64,000 nt of DNA from CAYNKA01 sp964397655 (GTDB lineage Bacteria; Spirochaetota; Spirochaetia; DTKZ01), in assembly GCA_964397655.1 (NCBI GenBank), contig CAYNKA010000007.1, forward strand, positions 1-64,000. Direction: 5' to 3'. The first letter of the stretch is position 1, and every line of letters starts with the position of its first letter. Both the position numbers and the translations under genes were made by a program. Below the pieces are notes generated by a model that saw nothing but the letters and a program-made list of their open reading frames with translations, did not search any database and was not told the origin of the DNA. Shown one piece after another: positions 1-7,750 of this stretch.

Positions 1-83
1 TTTGCGAAGCAAACCCTACGATGTCATTCCGCTCGCCGCCTGACCGTCTTCGGTCGATCCGTACCGCGGCGGAAAGCGCCTTC

Positions 84-112
84 AATGTAATAAATAATGC
101 CCGATTTGTCCA
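84..112 (-). promoter_or_regulatory. Possible sigma-70 promoter reading out of the window
   Basis: Read on the minus strand there is TGGACA (107-112), a 17-nt spacer and TACATT (84-89). It points toward position 1, so it would drive a divergent gene lying left of the window. Bases 1-179 otherwise show no convincing coding sequence. One near-consensus promoter match alone is weak evidence. Confidence 0.3.
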
Positions 113-179
113 GTCGGACTTCGTCGATTTCGAGCCGTCCGTTACGTTTTCGCCGGACGGGTGTGTTCAAAATCTAAGA

Positions 180-1478
180 ATGGCACTACAATACGTGTTC
201 TCTACTCGGAGGAAAATCCTGTCTGCACCGATCGCAAAAGAGCATGCATCCGTCGTCGGCCTATCGCTGCTGACCGCCGCCTGCCTCCTGGGCGACTCGA
301 TGCTCTATGTCGTCCTTCCGATCCATTGGAGGGAGGCGGGGCTCTCGTCGCTCTGGGAGGTGGGAGTTCTCCTCTCGGTGAATCGTCTGGCGCGGCTTCC
401 CTTGAATCCGCTCGTAGGCTGGACTCTCGGGAGGATCGACGTGAAGACGGGCATGGTGTTCGCCGCGATACTCGCCGTCCTCACGACCGGAGGGTATGCG
501 GTGTGCCAGGGTTTCGGCCTGTGGATCGTCATGCGCTGCCTCTGGGGCCTGTCCTGGACCTTCCTGCGCCTCGGAGGATATTTCGCGGTCCTCGAAATCT
601 CCTCCGAATCGAACCGAGGAAAGCTCATAGGCACGTTCAACGGGCTCTACCGTCTTGGAAGTCTCGCCGGCATGCTCTTGGGCGGATTTCTCTCCGACTG
701 GCTGGGGCTCCGGGCGACTTCGGCGATTTTCGCCGTTCTGACGCTCGCCGCGATTCCGGTCGCCCTGCGCTCCCTGCCTCGCGGCAAAGGCTGGGAGGCG
801 CGAAAGACCTCCTCCGCAGCGCTCAGGTCCTGCCTGGCGGACGGTTCCTTCCTCCTGATCCTGCTCACCGGACTCCTGCTCGCGCTGGTCTACTGGGGGA
901 TTCTCACCTCCACGCTGAGCCGCCTCATCGAAGCGCACTACGGCAAATCGATGGATCTTTTCGGAATCGCGCTGGGCGCCGCTTCCATCGGGGGAGCTCT
1001 TCAGGCCCTTCGCTGGGGCTGGGAGCCGTTCGTCGCGCCCATGGTCGGCAGGCTTTCCGACGGAAGGTTCGGCCGGCCGCCGGTTCTGATCGCCGCCCTC
1101 GCCGCCTCCTCGGTCCTCTTCGCCCTGGTGCCGGTGCGGCTCCCGACGGTTTTCTGGCTCGCCCTGGTGCTCGCGGTGCTGCTCACTGCGACGATCACCG
1201 GAACGGTCTCGGACGCCCTCGCCTGCGACGCCGCCTACGGATCGGGGCGGAAGATGCTGATGGCGGCCTATACCTTCGCGGTCGACCTGGGGGCAGCCAT
1301 CGGGCCGCTCGTCGCCTATTCGGCCGACGAGATCTGGGGCCCGTTCGCCGTCTATTGGATAGTCGCCGCCGTCATGCTCCTCTCTGCGTGGCGCTGGTAC
1401 GCGAGGCGGGACTCCGCGTCGGCATCGGCACCGGGGGAAAAAAACGGGGGCCGAGCCTCCGGCCCGGTCCCCCGCTGA
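180..1478 (+). CDS. MFS transporter
   Basis: Integral membrane protein of 432 residues, matching the usual length and about twelve hydrophobic segments of the major facilitator superfamily. The cytoplasmic loop after segment 2 carries the family-type G-(x)n-R pattern (GWTLGRID), and a second-half equivalent occurs at GRLSDGRFGR. The central hydrophilic loop follows LRSLPRGKG. Drug or metabolite efflux is the usual role; the substrate cannot be read from sequence. The reading frame is open upstream to position 21, but the first hydrophobic segment begins only after residue 20 of the ATG at 180, so 180 is preferred. Its Shine-Dalgarno is poor; a GGAGG at about 211-215 precedes an in-frame CTG, a possible alternative start. 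Converges with the dehydrogenase at 1511. Confidence 0.8.
   Translation: MALQYVFSTRRKILSAPIAKEHASVVGLSLLTAACLLGDSMLYVVLPIHWREAGLSSLWEVGVLLSVNRLARLPLNPLVGWTLGRIDVKTGMVFAAILAVLTTGGYAVCQGFGLWIVMRCLWGLSWTFLRLGGYFAVLEISSESNRGKLIGTFNGLYRLGSLAGMLLGGFLSDWLGLRATSAIFAVLTLAAIPVALRSLPRGKGWEARKTSSAALRSCLADGSFLLILLTGLLLALVYWGILTSTLSRLIEAHYGKSMDLFGIALGAASIGGALQALRWGWEPFVAPMVGRLSDGRFGRPPVLIAALAASSVLFALVPVRLPTVFWLALVLAVLLTATITGTVSDALACDAAYGSGRKMLMAAYTFAVDLGAAIGPLVAYSADEIWGPFAVYWIVAAVMLLSAWRWYARRDSASASAPGEKNGGRASGPVPR
1438..1474 (-). terminator. Terminator for the 1511-2647 dehydrogenase
   Basis: On the minus strand an imperfect GC-rich hairpin (outer arms CGGGGG/CCCCCG, inner GGCCG/CGGCC) is followed directly by seven T. 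It lies inside the 3' end of the convergent MFS gene, and its stem may also slow transcription from that side. Confidence 0.6.
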
Positions 1479-1510
1479 TCCTGCTTGTTTTCTCCGATGA
1501 CGAAAACGTC

Positions 1511-2647
1511 TCATTCGAAGGGGAATTTGTAATCCATCTTGTACCAGTCCCTGAGCGTCTTCATGTCCTTCTGGAGGCTGGGAGGAACGGGGCAGCCGTG
1601 CGCCTTCCGGTACTGCCAGTGGAGCCACTCCTTTTCGCCCGCGGTGAAGATCCTTTCCGCGCCGGGCACCTTCTTGGAATTCCGGAGCTGCCGGAGAATG
1701 TCGCCCGTTATGGCTTTGAAACGTTTGACGTCGATGAACTCCTCGACGTTGATCGCGATGAAGAAGTGTCCGAGCGGGTAGGGGATCTTCTTCCCCTGCT
1801 CGTCGAAGCCGTTGAGCATCTTGAGGTAGGCTCCGTCCTGGAGAGCCGCGCTCAGTATCTCCACGACCGTGGCGTAGCCGTAACCCTTGTACCCGGCCCC
1901 GTCCTCGCCGAGTCCGCCCAGGGGCGCGAGCGCCGCAAGGCCTTTCGTGAGGTCGACGAGGACCTGCTGGGTGTCCGTGCGGGCCCGGCCCTGTTCGTCG
2001 ATGACCCAGCCAGGGGGAAGCTCCTTACCCGCCCGTCCGTAGACTTCGAGCTTCCCGCGCTGCGTAACGCTCGTGGCGCAGTCCAGCATGAAGGGGAATT
2101 CCTCGTCCGAAGGAATGCCGAAGGTGATGGGGTTCGTGCCCAGCATGTTCTCCACGCCGAAGGTCGGGGCGGTGGAAGGCCGGGCGTTGGTGCCCGTGAT
2201 CCCGATCATGTCGGCCTTCGTCGCCATGCTCGCATAGTAGCCCGCGATCCCGTAATGGGTGGAGTTACGCACGACCGTCATGCCGAGTCCGTGCTCCTTG
2301 GCCTTCTGGATCGCCATCTCCATGGCCTTCTTCGAGACGACGTGTCCCAATCCGTTGTGGCCGTCTATCACCGCCGTGGTCTTGCGCTCGCGCACGATCT
2401 CGATCTCGGTGACCGGATTCATGATCTTGTCGCGGATCCTGTCGATGTAGATGGGTTTGAGCCTCCCGATGCCGTGCGAGTCGATGCCGCGGCGATCCGA
2501 CTCGATGAGGACGTCCGCGACGATCGCCGCGTCGTTCTTGGGGACTCCTGCCGCGATCAGGGCGTCCCGCATGAAGCGTTCCAGATACTCGATGTCGAGC
2601 CAATAGCAATCGTCGTACTGCTTGGGATAGTCTTCCATATAAGACAT
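1511..2647 (-). CDS. Malate/L-lactate dehydrogenase family oxidoreductase (Ldh_2)
   Basis: 378 residues, typical of the malate/ureidoglycolate/diketogulonate reductase family, which uses NAD(P) to oxidise 2-hydroxyacids or reduce 2-ketoacids and is unrelated to Rossmann-type LDH. Visible family signatures are ESDRRGIDSHGIGRL near residue 50, with the catalytic-type His, RNSTHYGIAGYY near 130, GTNPITFGIP and the Gly-rich stretch GEDGAGYKGYG. The C-terminal extension after residue 340 is longer than in many homologues. A GGAGAA Shine-Dalgarno precedes the ATG. It lies 28 nt downstream of the DeoR regulator on the same strand and is probably co-transcribed with it, suggesting substrate-controlled hydroxyacid or sugar-acid catabolism. 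The exact substrate is unknown. Confidence 0.85.
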   Translation of the reverse strand: MSYMEDYPKQYDDCYWLDIEYLERFMRDALIAAGVPKNDAAIVADVLIESDRRGIDSHGIGRLKPIYIDRIRDKIMNPVTEIEIVRERKTTAVIDGHNGLGHVVSKKAMEMAIQKAKEHGLGMTVVRNSTHYGIAGYYASMATKADMIGITGTNARPSTAPTFGVENMLGTNPITFGIPSDEEFPFMLDCATSVTQRGKLEVYGRAGKELPPGWVIDEQGRARTDTQQVLVDLTKGLAALAPLGGLGEDGAGYKGYGYATVVEILSAALQDGAYLKMLNGFDEQGKKIPYPLGHFFIAINVEEFIDVKRFKAITGDILRQLRNSKKVPGAERIFTAGEKEWLHWQYRKAHGCPVPPSLQKDMKTLRDWYKMDYKFPFE

Positions 2648-2675
2648 ACCGTTCTCCTTTTCCCGATGAATTATT

Positions 2676-3455
2676 TCAATTCGGCCCCGCGATGATGATG
2701 CGGATGCCGATTTTCTCCAAAGCCGACCGGAAGTCGCCCTCGATGCAGGCGTCGGTGATGAGGACGTCGATCTTGTCGATCGGAGCGGTCACGAAATTCG
2801 AAACCACGCCGATCTTGCTGTGGTCCGCTACCACCACGACCTGCCCCGGCGTCCGCTCGATCATGCGCCTCGCGATTTCCGCCTCCTCGAGGATGGGCGT
2901 GGTGAGCCCGTACTTGAAGCTTATCCCGTCGACGCCGATGAAAGCCTTGCTCCCGTAGACCTGCTGGAGCGCGAGGTCCGCCATGGCCCCGACGAGGGAG
3001 TTAGACCGCGGCCGGTACAGCCCTCCGAGCAGGATGCACTCGAAATCCGCCTCCGCCGCGACCTCGGCGGCGCCCAGGTTGCTCGTGACGATTCTCACCT
3101 TCCGGGTCTTGAGCGCACGGATGACCTCGAGGGTCGTGGATCCGCTGTTGACGATGAGGGTGTCGCCCTCCTCGACGAGCGCTGCGGCGGCGGTCCCGAT
3201 CGACTCCTTTTCCGACTTGTGCGACGCGTCCTTCTGCTGGTACAAGGGCTCAACGCTCACCCGCTGGTTGAGGATGGCCCCGCCGTGCGTCCTCTCCGCG
3301 AAGCCCTTCCTCGAGAGCTCGTCCAGGTCGCGCCGGATGGTGAGTTCGGATACCTTGAGCAGGGAGGCGAGTTCCGCCACGGAAACGACGCCGCGTTCCC
3401 TGAGGAGTTCGTGAATCTGTTTTTGGCGGTCCGCCGGTATCAAGGTCGAAATCAC
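2676..3455 (-). CDS. DeoR/GlpR-family transcriptional regulator
   Basis: 259 residues. An N-terminal winged helix-turn-helix (IPADRQKQIHELL, then VSELTIRRDLDEL) is followed by a DeoR C-terminal sugar-phosphate sensor domain with VNSGSTTLEV, GGLYRPRSNSLVG and FIGVDGIS motifs. Such proteins usually repress catabolic operons until a phosphorylated sugar binds. The frame opens with a TTG at 3470, but a GTG at 3455 is spaced seven bases after GGAGAG, so that start is chosen. It is first in an apparent operon with the dehydrogenase at 1511-2647 and divergent from the glycerophosphodiesterase at 3601. Confidence 0.85.
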   Translation of the reverse strand: MISTLIPADRQKQIHELLRERGVVSVAELASLLKVSELTIRRDLDELSRKGFAERTHGGAILNQRVSVEPLYQQKDASHKSEKESIGTAAAALVEEGDTLIVNSGSTTLEVIRALKTRKVRIVTSNLGAAEVAAEADFECILLGGLYRPRSNSLVGAMADLALQQVYGSKAFIGVDGISFKYGLTTPILEEAEIARRMIERTPGQVVVVADHSKIGVVSNFVTAPIDKIDVLITDACIEGDFRSALEKIGIRIIIAGPN

Positions 3456-3482
3456 CGCTCGTCTCTCCAAGAATGATTATAC

Positions 3483-3510
3483 ATGAACGTATTTGAATGT
3501 CAATGAACGA
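3483..3510. promoter_or_regulatory. Candidate DeoR operator: direct repeat of ATGAACG
   Basis: ATGAACG occurs at 3483-3489 and 3503-3509, exactly 20 bp apart, so both copies face the same side of the helix. GAACG-type half-sites repeated about two turns apart are usual for DeoR/GlpR-family regulators. The site lies in the divergent region between the regulator and the GDPD promoter. Assignment is inferred from position. Confidence 0.4.
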
Positions 3511-3528
3511 ATCGAGTTTTTTTCATTC

Positions 3529-3558
3529 TTGACAGTTCAATAATGCACAGGCTATGAT
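3529..3558 (+). promoter_or_regulatory. Sigma-70 promoter for the glycerophosphodiesterase
   Basis: A consensus TTGACA (3529-3534), 18-nt spacer and TATGAT (3553-3558) lie about 40 bases before the ATG at 3601. Confidence 0.75.
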
Positions 3559-3600
3559 CGGGAGTCGGGAAGCCGCCTGCGGACTTTTCGGGGAGTTCTC

Positions 3601-4467
3601 ATGATGAAAATCGACGGAAAAACGAGGCGCATGGCGATCGCGACGATCCTTTCGACGGTCCTTCTTTCGTCGATTCCCGCCCAGGCCGGGGACGTCCCGC
3701 GGCTTCCCCTCGACATCGCCCACCGGGGCGGCGCCGGACTCGCTCCCGAGAACACGCTCGCGGCGTTCCGCGCGGGCATCGAAGCCGGGGCGGACGGCGT
3801 GGAACTCGACGTACACCTCAGCAGGGACGGCAGGCTCGTCGTCATTCACGATCCCCACGTCTCGCGAACCACGGAAGGCTCGGGCTGCGTTTCGGATCTC
3901 GACTTCGCCGATTTGAAGAAACTCGACGCGTCGGTTCGGTACACGGGGCCGGGAGCCTACGGCAGGCAGGAGGTCCCGTCGCTCGAAGAGGTGCTCGATG
4001 CGGTCGCGGGCAGGATCGTGACGATCCAGGTGGAGATCAAGGTGAAGCCGGACGGTTCGAGGTATCCCGGCATAGAGAAGAAGGCGCTCGAGGTTCTCGA
4101 TCGGTACGGCATGAAACGGAAGGCCGTCGTCCTCTCCTTCGATTATCCCACGCTCCGGACCGTGAAGGATCTCGATCCCGCCGTGCCGGTCTGCGCCCTC
4201 GTAGGGACGAGGCAGCTTCGGGAACTCGGCGCCGGGGATTCCGTCGCCGCGGCGGGTTCGGTCGCCGCTCTCGGCGTAGAATACGCGGGCGTCGACGAAA
4301 GGATCCTCACCGACGAATTATTCGCCTCCTTGAGGAGAGCGGGGCTCGGGGTGGGTGTCTGGACCGTGAACGACGAGGAGAAGATGCTGCGCTTCGCCGG
4401 ATTGGGCGCGGACTTCATCACGACGAACCGACCGGACCTTCTGCGGAAGGTCCTGAATCGGCGATGA
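3601..4467 (+). CDS. Secreted glycerophosphodiester phosphodiesterase
   Basis: 288 residues. An N-terminal signal peptide (hydrophobic stretch IATILSTVLLSSIPAQA, likely cleaved after AQA) implies periplasmic export. The mature part is a GDPD TIM barrel: AHRGG and PENT supply the first catalytic His/Glu, VELDVH the metal ligands, and HDPHVSRTT the second His. The family hydrolyses deacylated phospholipids to glycerol-3-phosphate and an alcohol. GGGGAG precedes the ATG and a strong promoter lies upstream. The divergent DeoR gene may control it, though no glycerol-phosphate transporter is nearby. Size is closer to cytosolic UgpQ enzymes plus a signal peptide than to larger GlpQ proteins. Confidence 0.9.
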   Translation: MMKIDGKTRRMAIATILSTVLLSSIPAQAGDVPRLPLDIAHRGGAGLAPENTLAAFRAGIEAGADGVELDVHLSRDGRLVVIHDPHVSRTTEGSGCVSDLDFADLKKLDASVRYTGPGAYGRQEVPSLEEVLDAVAGRIVTIQVEIKVKPDGSRYPGIEKKALEVLDRYGMKRKAVVLSFDYPTLRTVKDLDPAVPVCALVGTRQLRELGAGDSVAAAGSVAALGVEYAGVDERILTDELFASLRRAGLGVGVWTVNDEEKMLRFAGLGADFITTNRPDLLRKVLNRR

Positions 4468-4497
4468 CCGGCCGGGATTCGATACGGTTGTGTCGCC

Positions 4498-6216
4498 CTA
4501 ATCCCGCTCGTAGGCCCCCATGCTCCACGGAAAGGTCCGCGGATTCCCGTCCCGGTCGGCAGCGAAAATTCCTGAAAGGTCGGTACCGGTGCCCGCCGAG
4601 GGCGACGAGACCTGGAGCCGATAATTGTGAGAGGCCGCGTTCACGAAGCGCGGGTCCTGATTCACGATGTTTCTCCACGCCGAATCGTCGTACTCGAGCA
4701 CCTGGGAGCCGTTCGAAGAACTGATTACCGCCATCGTCGTGTAGTTGGTGATATTGACGTTCGAGGGGCTGGTGGAACTGTAATAGACGTACTCGCCGTT
4801 TCCGCCTGTCGTGGGACTCACATAAAAGAGGTTCGTCGTGTACGCCGAGGGGTAGTGGCCCGATCCCGAATCCATGTGATAGATGCCGACGACGCCTCCC
4901 GAATCGGAGCTGAGGTCCGTCATGATGTTGTTCACGAGGGTCGGATTGCACGACGATCCCCCGTCCAAGCGTGCCTGAAATACGTAGTGTGTCGCTGCAC
5001 CCGTACCGACTATGAACGTGTTGTTGTACACGTAGGGATTGCAGCTGTAGGAAAGGTTGAAGCAGATGTTCCTGGCGGTCGCGGAGGACCCGCCGTAGAT
5101 CACGTTGTTGTAGAAGGTCGGCGACGAGTTGGAACAGGCGATCCCCATCACGTTGCTCGCGCTCGATGTCCCCACTGCGATCGTGTTGTTTCTGATTGTG
5201 ACCCCGGAAAGGTTGGAGCAGTAGATGCCGACCGTCTGCCCATCCGTCGACGGAGATACGATGTCGAAACCGTCGATGACCGTGGAGACGGAGATGGCGG
5301 AACAGCTGATCGTCGTGGCCGCCCCCGAGGTTCGGGCGTCCTGGAGGACGGTATGGTTCGCGGAGAGGCTGCGGGACGAGAAGTCAGCAGAGTATGCGCC
5401 GACGAGGGAGATGCCTTCAGCCATCGTGATGTCGCTCGTGATCGTATACGTCCCGGCTGCCACTCGGACCTCGCCGGTAGCGAAGAGCTCGTCGGCGAGG
5501 GCTATGGCGTTCTGGATGCTCTGCTTCGGAAAACGAAGAGTTCCCTGGTTCGCGTCGTTTCCGGTAGTCGAGACGAACACGATGCCCTCCGAGATGTTGT
5601 AGGCCGCGCTTACGGAAGCGGGGGAATCCGCGTACCCGGATTTCGAAGCGCGAGCCTTGATCGTCATACCCATTGACACGAAGACGTCCGATCCCGTCAC
5701 CGCGGTCGGGCTTCCCGCAGGATCGCTGCCGTCGGTCGTGTATTTGATCGTAGCGCCCGGCGTCGCGCAGTGCAGGATGACGGTCTGACTTTGAGCGTAA
5801 CTGCCGCCGTCCGGAACGAAGGTCGGAGCGGCCACGGTGCCGGCGACGCCGACCGTCACCGCGCAGGTTGCGGTGAAGCCTCCGTCGTTAGTTCTCGCCG
5901 TGATCGTCGCGGTTCCGAGCGCCTTCCCTGAGACGAGACCCTCGGATCCTACCGAGGCGACCGACGGCGTACTGCTCGTCCAGCTCACGGTCTTGTTCGC
6001 GGCGTTCGCAGGTGTTACGGTCGCGACAAGCTGCTCCGTCCCGCCGAGGGGGACCGTAAGGGACGTCTTGTCCAGGGAAATGCCGGTGACCGAGGCCGCA
6101 TCATCAACGTCGCCGCTTCCTGAGGCCCCGAGCCCGCCGCAAGTCGCGAACACGAGCGATCCCACCGTTCCGAGAAGAACGATCCGGATGCATTTCCCTT
6201 TTCTTGTGTTCTTCAT
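4498..6216 (-). CDS. Lipoprotein with BIG2, chitobiase-like and beta-helix domains
   Basis: 572 residues. A signal peptide ends at a spirochaete-style lax lipobox (VFATC, Cys near residue 26). A bacterial Ig-like (BIG2) domain follows at about 42-124 (VTGISLDKTSLTVPLGG, LVSGKALGTATITA). A chitobiase/FN3-like module occurs at about 130-210 (TPGATIKYTTDGSDP), then a parallel beta-helix/DUF1565-type region (VFVSTTGNDANQGTLRFP) with many Asn/Ser-rich turns to the end. Such proteins are exported and surface-attached, with adhesion or glycan binding assumed but not shown. AAAGGAGG precedes the ATG, which also overlaps the stop of a small upstream ORF. Confidence 0.8.
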   Translation of the reverse strand: MKNTRKGKCIRIVLLGTVGSLVFATCGGLGASGSGDVDDAASVTGISLDKTSLTVPLGGTEQLVATVTPANAANKTVSWTSSTPSVASVGSEGLVSGKALGTATITARTNDGGFTATCAVTVGVAGTVAAPTFVPDGGSYAQSQTVILHCATPGATIKYTTDGSDPAGSPTAVTGSDVFVSMGMTIKARASKSGYADSPASVSAAYNISEGIVFVSTTGNDANQGTLRFPKQSIQNAIALADELFATGEVRVAAGTYTITSDITMAEGISLVGAYSADFSSRSLSANHTVLQDARTSGAATTISCSAISVSTVIDGFDIVSPSTDGQTVGIYCSNLSGVTIRNNTIAVGTSSASNVMGIACSNSSPTFYNNVIYGGSSATARNICFNLSYSCNPYVYNNTFIVGTGAATHYVFQARLDGGSSCNPTLVNNIMTDLSSDSGGVVGIYHMDSGSGHYPSAYTTNLFYVSPTTGGNGEYVYYSSTSPSNVNITNYTTMAVISSSNGSQVLEYDDSAWRNIVNQDPRFVNAASHNYRLQVSSPSAGTGTDLSGIFAADRDGNPRTFPWSMGAYERD

Positions 6217-6422
6217 GCACAGCCTCCTTTCGTTTCCGATCGATTGTCCCCGATGTTAGGGAGGAAAATCGTGCTTAGGATCGAAAAGATGGTGGTGCCG
6301 GCTTTGCTCTTTTCCTTGCAGCTGCGTGTCTTTCCCGCTTGAAGGCCGGAGAAGGAGCTGAAGAGCTCTCTGACTGGGGAAATCGGCGCGACGAACAATG
6401 ATGAGGCGGTCAGGTATCTCAC
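6213..6422 (-). CDS. Small ORF (69 aa) coupled to the beta-helix lipoprotein
   Basis: A GTG start at 6422 is preceded by GGAGGA five bases upstream, and a perfect TATAAT lies 24 bases before it. The frame runs 69 codons and its stop overlaps the ATG of the lipoprotein (ATGA at 6213-6216). The peptide has no recognised domain, no signal peptide and no membrane segment. It could be a real small protein or a leader peptide setting translation of the lipoprotein; the latter seems likelier. No homologue is known to me. Confidence 0.4.
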   Translation of the reverse strand: MRYLTASSLFVAPISPVRELFSSFSGLQAGKTRSCKEKSKAGTTIFSILSTIFLPNIGDNRSETKGGCA

Positions 6423-6445
6423 GAGATTCCTCCGACTGCGCATTA

Positions 6446-6451
6446 ATTATA
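6446..6451 (-). promoter_or_regulatory. -10 box for leader ORF and lipoprotein
   Basis: Perfect TATAAT on the minus strand about 24 bases before the leader GTG. No good -35 hexamer is visible at 16-18 bp, so an activator or relaxed -35 use is possible. If used, the lipoprotein mRNA has a leader of about 220 nt. Confidence 0.45.
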
Positions 6452-6479
6452 CAGCATTTCAGGCCGGATATCCTCTCCG

Positions 6480-6508
6480 TTGACACCTTCCCGCCCGCTT
6501 GGTACCTT
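6480..6508 (+). promoter_or_regulatory. Sigma-70 promoter for the chelatase locus
   Basis: TTGACA (6480-6485), 17-nt spacer and TACCTT (6503-6508). Transcription would start near 6515, only about four bases before the ATG at 6519, which lacks a Shine-Dalgarno sequence. Confidence 0.55.
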
Positions 6509-6518
6509 TACCCCTGCC

Positions 6519-7739
6519 ATGAAGCAGTACCCCTTTTCCGCCATCGTCGGCCAGAACCTCATGAAGACCTCCCTCATCCTCAATGCGGTGGATCCTTCGA
6601 TCGGCGGAGTCCTCATCCGGGGGGAGAAGGGCACGGGGAAGACTACCGCCGTGCGTTCCCTCCGGAACGTGCTGCCGGTGATCCGCGCGGTGAAGGGTTG
6701 CGCCTATCACTGCCCGCCCGACGATCCCGCCTCGTTTCACGACGAGTGCCGCGAGGCGTACGAGCGGGGCGAAAGGCTCCAGGCCGAGGAAATCCTCACC
6801 CCCCTCGTGGACCTGCCCCTCAACGCGACGGAGGACCGGCTCGTGGGTACCCTCCACATCGAGGAGGCGCTCAGGACCGGAACGCGGCGCTTCGAGCCCG
6901 GCCTGCTCGCCGCGGCGAACCGGGGTATCCTCTACATCGACGAGGTGAACCTCCTGGAGGACCACCTCGTGGACATGCTGCTCGACGCGGCGGCCACGGG
7001 CGTCAATAAGGTGGAACGGGAGGGGATCTCGCATACGCATCCGTCGCGTTTCATGCTCGTCGGCACGATGAATCCCGAGGAGGGCGAGCTTCGTCCCCAG
7101 TTCCTCGACCGTTTCGGCCTCTGCGTGGTCGTCTCGGGCTTGGACGGGGAAGCGGACCGGCTCGAAATCCTCAAGCGGCGCATCGCCTTCGAGCGCGATC
7201 CCGAGGCCTTCTCCGTCTCCTGGGAGCGGGAGGAGGCGGCCCTTTCCCGGCAGATCGTCGAGGCGAGGAGGCTTCTGCCCGGCGTGGAGATCCCGGAACC
7301 CATCCTCGAACTCATCGTCAAGACCTCCGCGGACGCGGGGACCGCGGGCCACCGCGCCGAGATCGCCATGATGAAAACCTCGGCGGCCATCGCGGCCTTC
7401 ACGGAGTCCGGCAAGGTCCTGCCCTTCCATGTCCGGGAGGCGGCCATGCTCGTGCTCCCGCACAGGATGGAGCTCGGCCCCTTCGCCGGAAACGGGGGCT
7501 CGCTCGAAAGGATCGAGGAGCTTTTCTCCGCTTCGAAGCCGGGGCGCGACGGCGGCGATCCGCGGACCTCGGTCGGCGACGCGGGTCCTTCATCGGAACT
7601 CCTCGAAGGCACGATCGAGTACTCCGAGGAATACGGCCTCGATCCCCAGGCCGTGGAGGAGATGCAGGTCCCCGGGGCCATGGCCGCCGGGAGCGTCGTC
7701 TTCGCCTTCCTTAAAAAAAAACTTCACGTGACGGTCTAG
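6519..7739 (+). CDS. chlI: Magnesium/cobalt chelatase ATPase subunit (ChlI/BchI-like)
   Basis: 406 residues in the zero frame. AAA+ ATPase of the chelatase family: Walker A GEKGTGKTT, Walker B ILYIDEVN, sensor-1 GTMNPEEGELRPQ, Arg-finger region FLDRFGL. These hexamers drive insertion of Mg or Co into a tetrapyrrole with a ChlH/CobN subunit (none in the window). Nothing else here is photosynthetic, so a cobalt chelatase for cobalamin is likelier. The zero frame ends at TAG 7737, just after nine A at 7713-7721; a -1 shift there continues without a stop into the VWA part at 7751-8575, giving a 685-residue ChlD. The frame is open from 6480, but the conserved sequence starts at 6519. Confidence 0.88.
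   Translation: MKQYPFSAIVGQNLMKTSLILNAVDPSIGGVLIRGEKGTGKTTAVRSLRNVLPVIRAVKGCAYHCPPDDPASFHDECREAYERGERLQAEEILTPLVDLPLNATEDRLVGTLHIEEALRTGTRRFEPGLLAAANRGILYIDEVNLLEDHLVDMLLDAAATGVNKVEREGISHTHPSRFMLVGTMNPEEGELRPQFLDRFGLCVVVSGLDGEADRLEILKRRIAFERDPEAFSVSWEREEAALSRQIVEARRLLPGVEIPEPILELIVKTSADAGTAGHRAEIAMMKTSAAIAAFTESGKVLPFHVREAAMLVLPHRMELGPFAGNGGSLERIEELFSASKPGRDGGDPRTSVGDAGPSSELLEGTIEYSEEYGLDPQAVEEMQVPGAMAAGSVVFAFLKKKLHVTV
7713..7721 (+). other. Candidate -1 frameshift site (A9) joining ChlI and ChlD
   Basis: Nine A read in frame as AAA AAA AAA between CTT codons, containing the slippery heptamer A AAA AAA. The -1 frame has a TAA at 7712-7714 just 5' of the run, and the zero frame stops at 7737-7739, so any -1 switch must occur within about 22 nt that hold the A run. 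A weak hairpin (TCTTC/GAAGA at about 7755-7767) lies downstream. Transcript slippage on A9, or a homopolymer assembly error, would give the same outcome. Confidence 0.65.
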
Positions 7740-7750
7740 TACCCGAGGAG

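Noticed and set aside
161..2695. 844-codon open frame covering the MFS and dehydrogenase genes
   Set aside because: Low-complexity Arg/Gly/Asp-rich translation, out of frame over two clear genes; a product of high GC content.
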